Of a stretch of 64,000 nucleotides of DNA, positions 17,565 through 30,192 are shown piece after piece; positions within the stretch are counted from its first letter, which is position 1; each line of letters starts with the position of its first letter. Origin of the DNA: an actinobacterium LLX17 (lineage in GTDB: Bacteria; Actinomycetota; Actinomycetes; Propionibacteriales; Nocardioidaceae); contig KI301992.1 in the NCBI GenBank assembly GCA_000471045.1, positions 994,568-1,058,567 on the forward strand. Reading direction: 5' to 3'. Made by a program: the position numbers and the translations under genes. The notes below the pieces were generated by a model, which saw only the letters and a program-made list of their open reading frames with translations, did not search any database and was not told the DNA's origin.

Positions 17565-17927
17565 TCAACGGTACGCGTCGTGCGCACGCCTGGCGGCACG
17601 GTTTGCCCGGGCGGTGGCGACCAGCAACAGCGCGAGCATCGCCAGGTAACCGGCGATCACCACACCGATCGCGACCCGGGAGCCGGCGACTGCGAGCGCG
17701 CCGCCCAGAAGCCCGGCAGCGGCGGACGTCCAGGCACCGGCCAGCACCACACCGGCGGCTGCCTGGTGCCCGGCGGCCCACGCCTCGTCGGACGCCATGG
17801 TCGCTCGTGTGCGGATCCCGATGAGGGAGTTGCGGCCCACGTCTGTGTCGGAGGATGCGTGCGCCAACCACCCGAGCAGCAGGGCTACGGAGACCAACGA
17901 GGCCGCCGGGAGAATCAGTGCACTCAC
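17565..17927 (-). CDS. SdpI/YhfL family membrane protein
   Basis: 120-residue protein with about three transmembrane helices. The family signature reads VGRNSLIGIRTRATMASDEAW followed by a His (AAGHQ), in the cytoplasmic loop after helix 1. SdpI proteins give immunity to the SdpC toxin in Bacillus, but most homologues, including short actinobacterial ones, have no proven role. The GTG at 17927 has a CAGACT -10-like box six bases upstream, so it may be leaderless. First gene of a two-gene operon with the sortase, divergent from pyrR. Confidence 0.8.
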   Translation of the reverse strand: MSALILPAASLVSVALLLGWLAHASSDTDVGRNSLIGIRTRATMASDEAWAAGHQAAAGVVLAGAWTSAAAGLLGGALAVAGSRVAIGVVIAGYLAMLALLLVATARANRAARRAHDAYR

Positions 17928-18009
17928 AGGTGCAGTCTGTCATCTGCGCCCTTCACAACCACGGTTTCAGCCCCTCGACTCCGCCGACCGAACGACCCTC
18001 CGACGCTGA

Positions 18010-18015
18010 TAGGCT
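18010..18015 (+). promoter_or_regulatory. -10 box TAGGCT of the pyr operon
   Basis: TAGGCT predicts a transcript start near 18022 and a ~50-nt leader before pyrR. A clear -35 is not seen. Confidence 0.6.
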
Positions 18016-18030
18016 CGCGGACGAATCGAC

Positions 18031-18072
18031 ATCCTTTAACGGCCGTCCCGTGAGGCGGAGAAGGAGGTCAGC
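18031..18072 (+). promoter_or_regulatory. PyrR-binding RNA loop overlapping the pyrR ribosome-binding site
   Basis: The leader contains CCTTTAACGGCCGTCCCGTG followed by AGGCGGAGAAGGAGG. This is close to the conserved actinobacterial PyrR-binding hairpin (TTTAA..GGCC.GTCC..xGAGGC..GAGAAGGAGG). The strong AAGGAGG (18061-18067) is five bases from the pyrR ATG and forms the 3' side of the element. There is no terminator, so UMP-bound PyrR probably blocks translation, as shown for Mycobacterium smegmatis, rather than causing attenuation as in Bacillus. Confidence 0.75.
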
Positions 18073-18687
18073 ATGGTCCACCCTGCCGACGGACCGGATG
18101 CTGTGCCGGGACCTGTGCTCCCCCCATCCGACGAGACGTCCGTGCGCACCGTGCTGGACGACGGCGAGATCCATCGCGCGTTGACCCGCATCACCCACGA
18201 GATCCTCGAGCGCAACCACGGCTCGGCCGAGGTCGTGCTGCTGGGCATCCCGCGCCGGGGCGTCCCGCTGGCCCGCCGCATCGCTCGCCGCATGGGTGAG
18301 GTCGAGGGTCGCGAGATCCATGCCGGTGCGCTCGACGTCACGATGTACCGCGACGACCTGCGCATGAAGCCTGCCCGTCCGCTCGAGCACACCGAGATGC
18401 CCGACGACGTGGATGACAAGATCGTCGTGCTGGTCGACGACGTGCTGATGAGCGGCCGCACCATCCGCGCCGCGCTCGACGCCCTGGGCGACCTCGGTCG
18501 TCCGCGCGCCGTGCAGCTGGCCGTGCTGATCGACCGCGGCCACCGCGAGCTGCCCATCCGCGCCGACTACGTGGGCAAGAACCTGCCGACCGCCCTGACC
18601 GAGAAGGTGCGCGTGCAGCTGACCGAGGTCGACGAGGTCGACGACTCGGTCTCCATCGTCGGATCCAGCGGGGGAGGTGCGGCATGA
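18073..18687 (+). CDS. pyrR: PyrR bifunctional regulator / uracil phosphoribosyltransferase
   Basis: 204 residues. RNA-binding regulator of the pyr operon with uracil phosphoribosyltransferase activity. Seen: [28 protein letters not shown], and the PRPP-binding motif [21 protein letters not shown]. The C-terminus ([23 protein letters not shown] by parts) matches PyrR. The first ~15 residues ([18 protein letters not shown]) are extra; the ATG is fixed by the strong ribosome-binding site. It controls its own operon through the leader loop. Stop overlaps pyrB (ATGA). Confidence 0.96.
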   Translation: MVHPADGPDAVPGPVLPPSDETSVRTVLDDGEIHRALTRITHEILERNHGSAEVVLLGIPRRGVPLARRIARRMGEVEGREIHAGALDVTMYRDDLRMKPARPLEHTEMPDDVDDKIVVLVDDVLMSGRTIRAALDALGDLGRPRAVQLAVLIDRGHRELPIRADYVGKNLPTALTEKVRVQLTEVDEVDDSVSIVGSSGGGAA

Positions 18688-19643
18688 AGAAGCACCTGCT
18701 GAGCGCCGGCGACCTCACGCGTGACGACGCCATCCGCGTGCTCGACACCGCGCAGGAGCTGCTGGGAGTCGCGCAGCGTCCGATCAAGAAGCTGCCCACC
18801 TTGCGCGGTCGCACCGTGGTCAACCTGTTCTTCGAGGACTCCACGCGCACCCGCATCTCGTTCGAGGCCGCCGCGAAGCGCCTCAGCGCCGACGTCATCA
18901 ACTTCTCGGCCAAGGGCTCGAGCGTGTCGAAGGGCGAGAGCCTCAAGGACACGGCGATGACCCTTCAGGCGATGGGCGCCGACGCGGTCGTCATCCGCCA
19001 CCACGCCTCGGGCGCGCCGCACCGCCTGGCCACCGCCGGCTGGACGAACGGCGCCGTGGTCAACGCCGGCGACGGCACCCACGAGCACCCCACGCAGGCG
19101 CTTCTGGATGCCTTCACGATGCGATCACACCTCGGCACAGACGGGGGAGTCGGACAGGACTTGGCCGGCAAGAACGTCACGATCGTCGGCGACGTCCTGC
19201 ACAGCCGGGTCGCCCGCTCGAACGCGCTGCTGCTCCACACGCTGGGCGCCAACGTCACGCTCGTCGCGCCGCCCACGCTGCTGCCGGTCGGGGTCGACGC
19301 CTGGCCGGTCGAGACGTCCTACAACCTCGACGACTCGCTCGAGAAGGCCGACGCGGTCATGATGCTGCGCGTCCAGCGCGAGCGGATGAACGCGTCCTAC
19401 TTCCCGAGCGCCCGCGAGTACAGCCGCCGCTACGGACTCGACACCGCCCGCATGAACCGCCTGCCCGAGCACGCGATCGTCATGCACCCCGGCCCGATGA
19501 ACCGCGGCATGGAGATCGGCGCCGACGTCGCCGACTCCGGCCGCTCAGTCATCGTCGAGCAGGTCACCAACGGTGTCGCGGTCCGCATGGCCGTGCTGTA
19601 CCTGCTGGTCGGCGGGGCCACGAACGACGAGGGAGAAGCATGA
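18684..19643 (+). CDS. pyrB: Aspartate carbamoyltransferase catalytic subunit
   Basis: 319 residues; makes carbamoyl-aspartate from carbamoyl phosphate and aspartate. Seen: carbamoyl phosphate motif [43 protein letters not shown] and [17 protein letters not shown]. No pyrI is present. The start overlaps pyrR (ATGA); the stop overlaps an 84-nt mini-ORF element rather than pyrC directly. Confidence 0.97.
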   Translation: MKKHLLSAGDLTRDDAIRVLDTAQELLGVAQRPIKKLPTLRGRTVVNLFFEDSTRTRISFEAAAKRLSADVINFSAKGSSVSKGESLKDTAMTLQAMGADAVVIRHHASGAPHRLATAGWTNGAVVNAGDGTHEHPTQALLDAFTMRSHLGTDGGVGQDLAGKNVTIVGDVLHSRVARSNALLLHTLGANVTLVAPPTLLPVGVDAWPVETSYNLDDSLEKADAVMMLRVQRERMNASYFPSAREYSRRYGLDTARMNRLPEHAIVMHPGPMNRGMEIGADVADSGRSVIVEQVTNGVAVRMAVLYLLVGGATNDEGEA

Positions 19644-19723
19644 GCGAGCGCCAGCGAGCGAACATCGAAGCGGTCATGGCGGCATCGCCTACCTTCGCGC
19701 ACTTCGAGGCGGTGGCGGCATGA
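19640..19723 (+). repeat. 84-nt MIRU-like mini-ORF element between pyrB and pyrC
   Basis: A 27-codon ORF starting [16 protein letters not shown] and ending VAA-stop. It begins in the pyrB stop (ATGA, 19640-19643) and ends in the pyrC start (ATGA, 19720-19723). The same length and both ends recur at 56555-56638, and a shortened form at 8823-8843. The arrangement looks like an 80-bp insertion that duplicated an ATGA overlap, similar to MIRUs in Mycobacterium tuberculosis. Whether the peptide is made or useful is unknown. Confidence 0.7.
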
Positions 19724-21021
19724 CGAAGTACGTGATCCGGCGCGCCCGCCTGCTGGGCGAGGACGTCGTCGACATCGCGATCGCCGACGGCGTCATCACC
19801 GCGATCGGCACCGACCTGCCCGCCGACGAGGCGACCGAGGTCGACGCCACGGGCCTGGTCGCGCTGCCCGGGCTCGTCGACCTGCACACGCACCTGCGGG
19901 AGCCGGGCCGTGAGGACGCCGAGACCGTGTTCACCGGCACCCGCGCCGCCGCTCGCGGTGGGTTCACCTGCGTGCACGCCATGGCCAACACCGATCCCGT
20001 CGCCGACACCGCCGGCGTCGTCGAGCAGGTCTGGCGGCTCGGCCGCGAGGCCGGCTACTGCGACGTGCAGCCGGTCGGCGCCGTCACCGTCGGCCTGGGC
20101 GGCACGCAGCTCGCCGAGCTGGGCGCGATGGCCGAGTCCGCCGCCAACGTCCGTGTCTTCTCCGACGACGGCAAGTGCGTCTCCGACGCCGTGCTGATGC
20201 GTCGCGCCCTGGAGTACGTGAAGGCGTTCGACGGTGTCGTCGCGCAGCACGCCCAGGAGCCGCGGCTCACCGAGGGCGCTCAGATGAACGAGGGCCTGCT
20301 GTCGGGCGAGCTCGGCCTGACGGGTTGGCCGGCCGCCGCCGAGGAGGCGATCGTCGCCCGCGACTGCGTGCTCGCCGCGCACGTCGGCTCGCGCCTGCAC
20401 GTCTGCCACCTGTCCACCCGCGGCTCGGTCGAGATCGTCCGCTGGGCCAAGAGCAAGGGCTGGGACGTCACCGCCGAGGTCACGCCGCACCACCTGCTGC
20501 TGACCGACGACCTGGTGCGCGGCTATGACCCCATCTACAAGGTCAACCCGCCCCTGCGCACGGCCGACGACGTCGCCGCCGTCCGCGAGGGCCTGGCCGA
20601 CGGCACGATCGACATCGTCGCCACCGACCACGCGCCGCACCCCATGGAGGACAAGGAGTGCGAGTGGTCCGCTGCCGCCTTCGGCATGCAGGGCCTCGAG
20701 ACCGCGCTCTCGGTGGTGCAGCACGCCATGGTCGACACGGGCCTTCTCACCTGGGCGCAGGTCGCGGAGCGCATGTCGGCCACGCCCGCCCGCATCAGCC
20801 GCGTCGGCGGCGGCCACGGTCGCCCCCTCGAGGTCGGCGAGCCCGCCAACCTGGTGCTGCACGATCCCGCCGCGACCCGCACGGTGGAGTCGACGGACAC
20901 CGCGTCGTTGTCGCGGAACAATCCCTACACGGGACTCGAGCTACCGGGTCGCGTCGTCGCCACGTTCCTGCGTGGCACCCCCACCGTCCTCGACGGACAC
21001 CTGCAGGAGGCAGTCAGATGA
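19720..21021 (+). CDS. pyrC: Dihydroorotase
   Basis: 433-residue zinc amidohydrolase that cyclises carbamoyl-aspartate to dihydroorotate. Seen: [12 protein letters not shown] (metal-binding His pair and substrate Arg), the internal Asp/His sites [18 protein letters not shown] and EVTPHHLLL, and [13 protein letters not shown] with the catalytic Asp. The length and motifs are those of type I (PyrC/AllB-like) enzymes. The ATG at 19720 overlaps the mini-ORF stop; the stop overlaps carA (ATGA). Confidence 0.97.
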   Translation: MTKYVIRRARLLGEDVVDIAIADGVITAIGTDLPADEATEVDATGLVALPGLVDLHTHLREPGREDAETVFTGTRAAARGGFTCVHAMANTDPVADTAGVVEQVWRLGREAGYCDVQPVGAVTVGLGGTQLAELGAMAESAANVRVFSDDGKCVSDAVLMRRALEYVKAFDGVVAQHAQEPRLTEGAQMNEGLLSGELGLTGWPAAAEEAIVARDCVLAAHVGSRLHVCHLSTRGSVEIVRWAKSKGWDVTAEVTPHHLLLTDDLVRGYDPIYKVNPPLRTADDVAAVREGLADGTIDIVATDHAPHPMEDKECEWSAAAFGMQGLETALSVVQHAMVDTGLLTWAQVAERMSATPARISRVGGGHGRPLEVGEPANLVLHDPAATRTVESTDTASLSRNNPYTGLELPGRVVATFLRGTPTVLDGHLQEAVR

Positions 21022-22826
21022 GCCCCACGATCGACGGAGGTACGCAGGCCATCCTCGTGCTCGAGGACGGCCGCACCTTCCACGGCGAGGCGTTCGGCGC
21101 GATCGGCGAGACGATCGGCGAGATCGTCTTCGCCACCGGCATGACCGGGTACCAGGAGACGATCACCGACCCCTCGTACCAGCGCCAGATCGTGGTGCAG
21201 ACCGCCCCGCACATCGGCAACACCGGCTGGAACGACACCGACATGGAGTCGCGACAGATCTGGGTCGCCGGCTACGTCGTGCGCGACCCCGCCCGCGTGC
21301 CGTCCAGCTGGCGCTCGCAGGGCACCCTCGAGGACGCGCTGCGCGAGGCGGGCGTCGTCTCGATCAGTGGCATCGACACCCGCGCCCTGACGCGTCACCT
21401 GCGCGAGCGCGGCTCGATGCGTGCCGGCATCAGCTCCATCACCTCGAACCGCGACGTGCTGCTCGAGCGTGTCGTCGAGGCGCCGACCATGGCCGGTGCC
21501 GACCTGACGTCGGAGGTCACGACGCCCGAGGCGTACGTGGTGCCGGCCGACGGCGAGAAGCGCTTCACCGTCGCCGCCATCGACCTGGGCATCAAGGGCA
21601 TGACCCCCCGACGGTTGGCCGAGCGCGGCGTCGAGGTCCACGTGCTGCCCGCCACATCGACGATCGACGACATCCTGGCCGTCGAGCCGGACGGCGTCTT
21701 CATGTCGAACGGTCCTGGCGACCCCGCGGCCACCGACCACCCGGTCGAGCTGCTGCAGGAAGTCCTCGACCGCCGCATCCCGTACTTCGGCATCTGCTTC
21801 GGCAACCAGATCTTCGGCCGCGCGCTGGGCCTGGGCACCTACAAGCTCAAGTACGGACACCGCGGCATCAACCAGCCGGTCATGGACCTCACGACCCGCA
21901 AGGTCGAGATCACCAGCCAGAACCACGGCTTCGCGGTCGACGCGCCGCTCGAGGGCACCTTCGACACGCCGTACGGCCCTGGCCACGTGACGCACGTGGG
22001 TCTCAACGACGACGTCGTCGAGGGCATTGCGCTGCTGGACCGTCCCGCGTTCAGCGTGCAGTACCACCCCGAGGCCGCGTCCGGACCGCATGACGCCGCG
22101 TACCTGTTCGACCGCTTCGTCGACCTTCTCGCCACCGCGCCCGAGCCCGAGCCCGAGCCGGAGCCGGAGATCGTCACCGAGGCCGGACACGACGCCGAGG
22201 CCCCGGCCGCGGAGTCGACTGAGGCGGAAGGCGCGAGCATCGACGCGGGCGCCGTGGCGTCCGACGACGGCTGGCCCGAGCGGGTCCCGGCCGCGCAGGA
22301 CGACCCGACCCTGCCTGACCCCTACCAGGTGAGTCCCGCACCAGACGGTCCCGACGAGGGTGGCCCCGACGCCGGTGGACCTGCTCCGGTCGAGCCGGAG
22401 GCACGCGCCGCCGAGCTGTACCGCGACGACCACCGCTTCGTGCCGGCGCACGACGACGAGCTGGCCGCGGTCTGGGACGAGCCGCAGGACCTCGACGACC
22501 TCTCGGACCTCGACGACCTGCCGGAGGCCGAGACCTCCCGGTTCGACGTGTCGGCGGACGAGGCGGACGCCGACGACGTGCCCGAGCTCGACCAGCCGAC
22601 CTCGGACGAGGAGCCGATGCCGGCCCCCCCGGGCTGGCTCGGTGACTACCTGACCGAGGAGCCGGAGGCACCGCCCTTCGACCGGCCGCCCTCGGAGCGC
22701 CAAGACACGGACAGGGCCTCCGACGAGGAACGCCCCGCACCCCCGACAGCCCCCCCGCCGTCAGCTGCACCGCCGCCGCGCGTGAGCTTCGACCGTCCCA
22801 CCCCGACCACCGACGAGGAGGCCTGA
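21018..22826 (+). CDS. carA: Carbamoyl-phosphate synthase small subunit with long acidic tail
   Basis: Glutaminase subunit that feeds ammonia to CarB. Residues 1 to about 373 are a normal CarA: N-terminal domain with [12 protein letters not shown], then the class I amidotransferase domain with SNGPGDP, the nucleophile in YFGICFGNQ, and [12 protein letters not shown] for the His/Glu of the triad. The protein then runs on for ~229 residues to 602, far beyond the usual ~380. The tail (bases about 22139-22823) begins with Glu-Pro repeats, is strongly acidic with few hydrophobic residues, and ends in a Pro/Ala-rich stretch. It is probably disordered. Codon use keeps the same third-position GC, and the frame leads cleanly to carB, so the tail is probably real. 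Confidence 0.93.
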   Translation: MSPTIDGGTQAILVLEDGRTFHGEAFGAIGETIGEIVFATGMTGYQETITDPSYQRQIVVQTAPHIGNTGWNDTDMESRQIWVAGYVVRDPARVPSSWRSQGTLEDALREAGVVSISGIDTRALTRHLRERGSMRAGISSITSNRDVLLERVVEAPTMAGADLTSEVTTPEAYVVPADGEKRFTVAAIDLGIKGMTPRRLAERGVEVHVLPATSTIDDILAVEPDGVFMSNGPGDPAATDHPVELLQEVLDRRIPYFGICFGNQIFGRALGLGTYKLKYGHRGINQPVMDLTTRKVEITSQNHGFAVDAPLEGTFDTPYGPGHVTHVGLNDDVVEGIALLDRPAFSVQYHPEAASGPHDAAYLFDRFVDLLATAPEPEPEPEPEIVTEAGHDAEAPAAESTEAEGASIDAGAVASDDGWPERVPAAQDDPTLPDPYQVSPAPDGPDEGGPDAGGPAPVEPEARAAELYRDDHRFVPAHDDELAAVWDEPQDLDDLSDLDDLPEAETSRFDVSADEADADDVPELDQPTSDEEPMPAPPGWLGDYLTEEPEAPPFDRPPSERQDTDRASDEERPAPPTAPPPSAAPPPRVSFDRPTPTTDEEA

Positions 22827-22827
22827 G

Positions 22828-26237
<3,410 letters not shown>

Positions 26238-26241
<4 letters not shown>

Positions 26242-27056
26242 GCTTCGGTTCCCGGGCCCGGGCCGCGATGGAGGCCTACGGGCCCCTGTGCGTCGGCATC
26301 GACCCGCACTCCGCGCTGCTCGAGCAGTGGGGCGTCGGGGACACGTTCGAGGGCCTGGAGCGCTTCGCCGCCACATGTGTCGAGGCGTTCGCGGGCCAGG
26401 TCGCGTTCGTGAAGCCCCAGGCGGCGTTCTTCGAGCGCTTCGGCTCCCGCGGCGTCGCCGTGCTCGAGCGCACGATCGCCGACCTGCGGCACACCGGCAG
26501 CCTGGTGGTGCTCGACGTGAAGCGTGGTGACATCGGCAGCACCGCGGCGGCCTACGCCGAGGCCTACCTCGACGAGGACTCGCCGATCGCGGCCGACGCC
26601 GTGACGGTGAGCCCGTACTTGGGGTTCGGCTCGGTGCAGCCCTTCCTGACCGAGGCCGCTCGCAACGACGCGGGCGTCTTCGTGCTGGCGCTGACCTCCA
26701 ACCCCGAGGCCGCCGAGGTGCAGCACGCCCGCGGCGCCGACGGCCGCACGGTCGCCGGCACGATCCTGGCTCACCTCGCCGAGCACAACGCCGGTGCCGA
26801 GCCGATGGGATCCTTCGGTGCCGTCGTCGGTGCCACGATCGGCCAGACCGACGAGGACCTCGCCATCAACGGACCGTTGCTCGTGCCGGGTCTGGGCGCC
26901 CAGGGCGGCACCGTCGACGACCTCCGCCGGTTGTTCGGCGACGTCTGGCCCCAGGTCGTCCCGTCGGTGTCCCGAGCCGTGCTGGAGGCCGGACCCGACG
27001 TCGCCGAGCTCCGCGCGTCAGCCGGACGACTCACGGAGCAGCTCGTACAGTGGTGA
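26238..27056 (+). CDS. pyrF: Orotidine 5'-phosphate decarboxylase (type 2)
   Basis: 272 residues; last step to UMP. The length and motifs are those of the long type 2 (mycobacterial) branch: [47 protein letters not shown] with the catalytic Asp-x-Lys-x-x-Asp, [24 protein letters not shown]. The GTG overlaps the carB stop; the longer in-frame reading runs inside carB. Last true pyrimidine gene; pyrD and pyrE are elsewhere. Confidence 0.96.
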
Positions 27057-27127
27057 CCACCGTCAGGGGCCTCGTCCCACACCGCCTGACCAGCCCCGTT
27101 GCATCGACCAGTCCCGGGAGGAACCAC

Positions 27128-27583
27128 GTGCGTCGCGTCGCTGGTGCGGTGATCGCCGCCGTGACCGCCACGACGTTGGCCTCCTGCGGCACCAGCAGCT
27201 ACTGCCAGGCGGTCGAGGACAACCGGGCCGCGCTCGACGGCTTCACGCTCAGCACCGAGGCGTTCCGCGACGGTGCCGAGGCGATGCGCGCCATCGCGAA
27301 GGAGGCCCCCTCCGAGGTGCGCGACGACTACGAGGCCACCGCCGACGCGGCCGAGTCCGTGGTGACCGCGCAGGACGAGTCGGGCGTGCCGATGGACCAG
27401 CTCGACCGCGCGGCCATCGTCGCGATGGACCAGCCGAAGGTCGACGCCCTCCGGGCCGCCTACGCCGAGTTCGCCAACACCGTCACGCAGCGGCGTGCGA
27501 TCGCCGAGGACGTCGCCGACGCGTGCGACGTCTCGCTCAAGACCCCGTCCCAGCAGGCCCAGCCGACCGAACCCGAGAGGTGA
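27128..27583 (+). CDS. Small lipoprotein of unknown function
   Basis: 151 residues from the GTG at 27128, which has GGGAGG about seven bases upstream. A basic start (VRRV) and hydrophobic signal segment end in the lipobox LASC (Cys about residue 20), followed by GTSSYCQAVEDN. The rest is mainly helical and acidic (DGAEAMRAIAKEAPSEVRDDY). The stop overlaps an upstream GTG of mihF. I do not recognise the family; it is presumably an outer-leaflet membrane lipoprotein. Its position between pyrF and mihF gives no functional hint. Confidence 0.83.
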   Translation: MRRVAGAVIAAVTATTLASCGTSSYCQAVEDNRAALDGFTLSTEAFRDGAEAMRAIAKEAPSEVRDDYEATADAAESVVTAQDESGVPMDQLDRAAIVAMDQPKVDALRAAYAEFANTVTQRRAIAEDVADACDVSLKTPSQQAQPTEPER

Positions 27584-27588
27584 GCACC

Positions 27589-27909
27589 GTGGCTCTTCCG
27601 AAGTTGACGCCGGAGCAGCGACAGGCTGCGCTCGAGAAGGCAGCGCAGGCCCGACAGCTGCGGGCCGAGATCAAGCGCCGGCTGAAGACGTCCGGCGCGA
27701 GCCTGGCCGACGTCATCGCGGAGTCGCGCGCCAACGAGGTCGTCGCGAAGCTCAAGGTCGTCGACCTGCTGCAGGCCATGCCCGGCGTCGGCAAGGTCCG
27801 TGCGCAGGAGATCATGCAGCGCATCGGCATCGCCGACAGCCGCCGGCTGCGCGGACTCGGGGCCAACCAGATCCAGGCCCTGCTCCGCGAGTTCGGCCAC
27901 CGTGACTGA
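27589..27909 (+). CDS. mihF: Actinobacterial integration host factor mIHF
   Basis: 106-residue nucleoid DNA-binding protein, unrelated to HU/IHF of E. coli. N-terminal helices [20 protein letters not shown], then AEIKRRLK, and a C-terminal helix-two-turn-helix fold with [20 protein letters not shown] and [15 protein letters not shown], as in the mycobacterial and Streptomyces proteins. Of two in-frame GTGs, 27589 fits the usual N-terminus ([10 protein letters not shown]) and has GAGGTGAG upstream; 27580 overlaps the lipoprotein stop. Conserved position before gmk. Confidence 0.95.
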   Translation: MALPKLTPEQRQAALEKAAQARQLRAEIKRRLKTSGASLADVIAESRANEVVAKLKVVDLLQAMPGVGKVRAQEIMQRIGIADSRRLRGLGANQIQALLREFGHRD

Positions 27910-28513
27910 CGCATCCTCCGCAGGAGCCGCCTCGCGCGCCGTGCCGTCCCGTCTGGTCGTCCTGGCGGGGCCCACTGCGGTCGGCAAGGGCACGGTCGCG
28001 CAGTGCATCCGGCGTGACCACCCCGACATCTGGATCTCGGTCTCGGCCACGACCCGTGCGCCGCGGCCCGGTGAGATCGACGGTGTGCACTACCACTTCG
28101 TCAGCGACGAGGAGTTCGACCGGTTGGTCGAGCACGACGGGTTCCTGGAGTGGGCCGTGGTCCATCAGGCCGCCCGGTACGGCACCCCGCGCGCCGCGGT
28201 CGAGGAGCAGCTGCGCGAGGGCCGTCCCGCGCTGCTGGAGATCGACCTGCAGGGCGCACGGCAGGTGCGCGAGCGCCTGCCGGAGGCGTTGATGGTCTTC
28301 CTGGCGCCTCCGTCGTTCGAGGAGCTGGAGCGCCGCCTGCTCGGCCGGGGCACCGAGGACGCCGCCGAACGGGCCCGCCGGCTCGAGACCGCGCGCGCCG
28401 AGCTGGCCGCCGAGGCGGAGTTCGACATCACCATCGTGAACACGGATGTCGAGTCCGCGTGCCAGGAGTTGGTAGAGTTGTTTCGTTCAGGCTCTGCGAG
28501 GGGTCGTCTCTAA
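27902..28513 (+). CDS. gmk: Guanylate kinase
   Basis: 203 residues; phosphorylates GMP to GDP. Seen: P-loop [10 protein letters not shown] (usual GPSGVGKGT), [20 protein letters not shown] (GMP-binding), [28 protein letters not shown], and the lid RLLGRGTED. The GTG at 27902 overlaps the end of mihF by 8 bases and gives the normal length. Followed by rpoZ, a near-universal pair. Confidence 0.95.
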   Translation: MTDASSAGAASRAVPSRLVVLAGPTAVGKGTVAQCIRRDHPDIWISVSATTRAPRPGEIDGVHYHFVSDEEFDRLVEHDGFLEWAVVHQAARYGTPRAAVEEQLREGRPALLEIDLQGARQVRERLPEALMVFLAPPSFEELERRLLGRGTEDAAERARRLETARAELAAEAEFDITIVNTDVESACQELVELFRSGSARGRL

Positions 28514-28530
28514 CACTTTTGTGAGGTTCC

Positions 28531-28803
28531 GTGTCCACCACGCGCTCCGTCGCCGCCGGCATCACCAACCCGCCGATCGACGACTTGCTCGAGAAGGCCG
28601 ACTCCAAGTACAAGCTGGTGCTCTACAGCGCCAAGCGTGCACGCCAGATCAACGCGTACTACTCCCAGCTGGGTGAGGGGCTGCTCGAGTACGTCGGTCC
28701 GCTGCTCGAGACGCACGTGCAGGAGAAGCCGCTCTCGATCGCCATGCGTGAGATCAACGCCGACCTGCTGACGGTCGAGGACATCGAGCCCGAGCAGGCC
28801 TGA
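28531..28803 (+). CDS. rpoZ: RNA polymerase omega subunit
   Basis: 90 residues. Omega helps beta-prime fold and assemble. Seen: [35 protein letters not shown] and the actinobacterial C-terminal part [19 protein letters not shown]. The GTG at 28531 follows TGAGGT. A TAGAGT box at 28473-28478 inside the end of gmk could provide an extra promoter with a ~45-nt leader. Confidence 0.96.
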   Translation: MSTTRSVAAGITNPPIDDLLEKADSKYKLVLYSAKRARQINAYYSQLGEGLLEYVGPLLETHVQEKPLSIAMREINADLLTVEDIEPEQA

Positions 28804-28819
28804 CCCGGATCCGACGCTC

Positions 28820-30034
28820 ATGAGCGAGATCGTCCTCGGCGTCAGCGGCGGCGTCGCTGCCTACAAGGCGGCGTTGCTGGTCCGACTGTTCACCGAGGCC
28901 GGCCACGGCGTCCAGGTGGTGCCGACGGACTCCTCCCTGGAGTTCGTCGGACGCGCCACGTGGGAGGCGTTGTCGGGCCGCCCGGTGCACACGGGCGTCT
29001 TCAGCGACGTGCACGAGGTGCCGCACGTCCGTATCGGCCAGCACGCCGATCTCGTGGTCGTCGCGCCGGCGACGGCCAACACGCTGGCCCGAGCCGCGGC
29101 CGGCATCGCCGACGACCTCCTCACCAACACGCTGCTGACGGCACGGTGCCCCGTGCTGATGGCTCCGGCCATGCACACCGAGATGTGGGAGCACGCGGCC
29201 ACGCAGGCCAACGTCCGCACGCTGCGCGAGCGTGGCGTCGTCGTGCTCGATCCCGCGGTGGGTCGCCTCACCGGGTCCGACTCCGGGCGCGGGCGGTTGC
29301 CCGAGCCCGAGCAGATCCTCGCCGCAGCCCTGTCGTTGCTGGCCGGCCACCCGCGCGACCTCGTCGGTCGTCACGTGGTCGTGTCGGCCGGCGGCACCCG
29401 CGAGTACCTCGATCCCGTGCGCTACCTGGGCAACCGCTCATCGGGCCTGCAGGGCATCGCGCTGGCCGAGGCCGCCGTCGCCCGCGGCGCCACCGTGACG
29501 CTCGTCGGTGCCAACCTCGCGCTGCCCACGCCGGCCGGTGTCGAGGTCGTGCCGGTCGTCAGCACGGCCGACCTGCGGGCTGCGATGCTCGAGCGGGTCA
29601 TCGGCGCCGATGCGGTCGTGATGGCGGCCGCTCCGGCCGACTTCCGGCCCACCAAGTACGTCGACAGCAAGATCAAGAAGACGCTCGACGGCACGGCCCC
29701 GGTCATCGAGCTCGAGGAGAACCCCGACGTCCTGGCCGAGCTGGTGCGTGAGCGCACCGGTGTCGCCCCGGTCATCGTGGGCTTCGCGGCCGAGACCGGC
29801 GACACCAACGGCTCCGTCCTCGACCACGCCCGCGCCAAGCTGGCCCGCAAGGGGTGCGACCTGCTGGTCGTCAACGACGTCAGCGACGGCCGCGTCTTCG
29901 GTCTCGGCGAGACCGAGGCCGTCGTGCTCACCGCCGACGGCGCGGCCCACGAGGTGCCTCACGGTCCCAAGTCCGTGCTGGCCCACGAGGTCTGGCGCCA
30001 CGTCGCCGACCGGCTTGGACGAGCCGCTCAGTGA
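28820..30034 (+). CDS. coaBC: Phosphopantothenoylcysteine decarboxylase / phosphopantothenate-cysteine ligase
   Basis: 404-residue bifunctional coenzyme A enzyme. N-terminal flavoprotein CoaC half: VLGVSGGVAAYKAA, His in the region VPHVRIGQHADLVVVAPATANTLA (by parts), and the PAMHTEMW substrate motif. C-terminal CoaB half: VSAGGTREYLDPVRYLGNRSSG, AAAPADFRPTKYVDSKIKK, and VGFAAETGD. Start ATG 17 bases after rpoZ. Its 3' end runs into a short GTGAC tandem repeat. Confidence 0.97.
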   Translation: MSEIVLGVSGGVAAYKAALLVRLFTEAGHGVQVVPTDSSLEFVGRATWEALSGRPVHTGVFSDVHEVPHVRIGQHADLVVVAPATANTLARAAAGIADDLLTNTLLTARCPVLMAPAMHTEMWEHAATQANVRTLRERGVVVLDPAVGRLTGSDSGRGRLPEPEQILAAALSLLAGHPRDLVGRHVVVSAGGTREYLDPVRYLGNRSSGLQGIALAEAAVARGATVTLVGANLALPTPAGVEVVPVVSTADLRAAMLERVIGADAVVMAAAPADFRPTKYVDSKIKKTLDGTAPVIELEENPDVLAELVRERTGVAPVIVGFAAETGDTNGSVLDHARAKLARKGCDLLVVNDVSDGRVFGLGETEAVVLTADGAAHEVPHGPKSVLAHEVWRHVADRLGRAAQ

Positions 30035-30070
30035 CCCGCCCCGTGACTCCCACGGTGACCCCACCGTGAC
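30031..30070 (+). repeat. Short tandem repeat of GTGAC units after coaBC
   Basis: GTGAC occurs at 30031, 30043, 30055 and 30066, that is at 12, 12 and 11 bp spacing, each followed by a C-rich run (consensus GTGACYCCNCNC). The first unit contains the coaBC stop. No function is known; it could be slippage-prone DNA or a protein-binding array in the metK upstream region. Confidence 0.5.
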
Positions 30071-30127
30071 CTCTGGGGACCCCGTCCGTTGATCGAGACG
30101 AGTGACCGACCCGCGAGACCGCCGGTC

Positions 30128-30133
30128 TAGACT
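30128..30133 (+). promoter_or_regulatory. -10 box TAGACT of metK
   Basis: TAGACT predicts a start near 30140 and a ~53-nt leader ending in a ribosome-binding site (CCAGGAGC). The leader is too short for known SAM riboswitches. Confidence 0.55.
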
Positions 30134-30192
30134 CGAACCGGCCTCCCGGCACCCGCCGGTGGCCCTCCCGTACCGATTCCCCAGGAGCAGGT

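Noticed and set aside
22735-22790. Another copy of the GC-rich coding repeat in the carA tail (CCCCGCACCCCCG)
   Set aside because: Only about 13 bases match and the area encodes proline runs, where such matches are expected by composition.
30134-30192. SAM riboswitch before metK
   Set aside because: The leader is only about 53-59 nt and lacks the SAM-I, SAM-II or SAM-IV core sequences.
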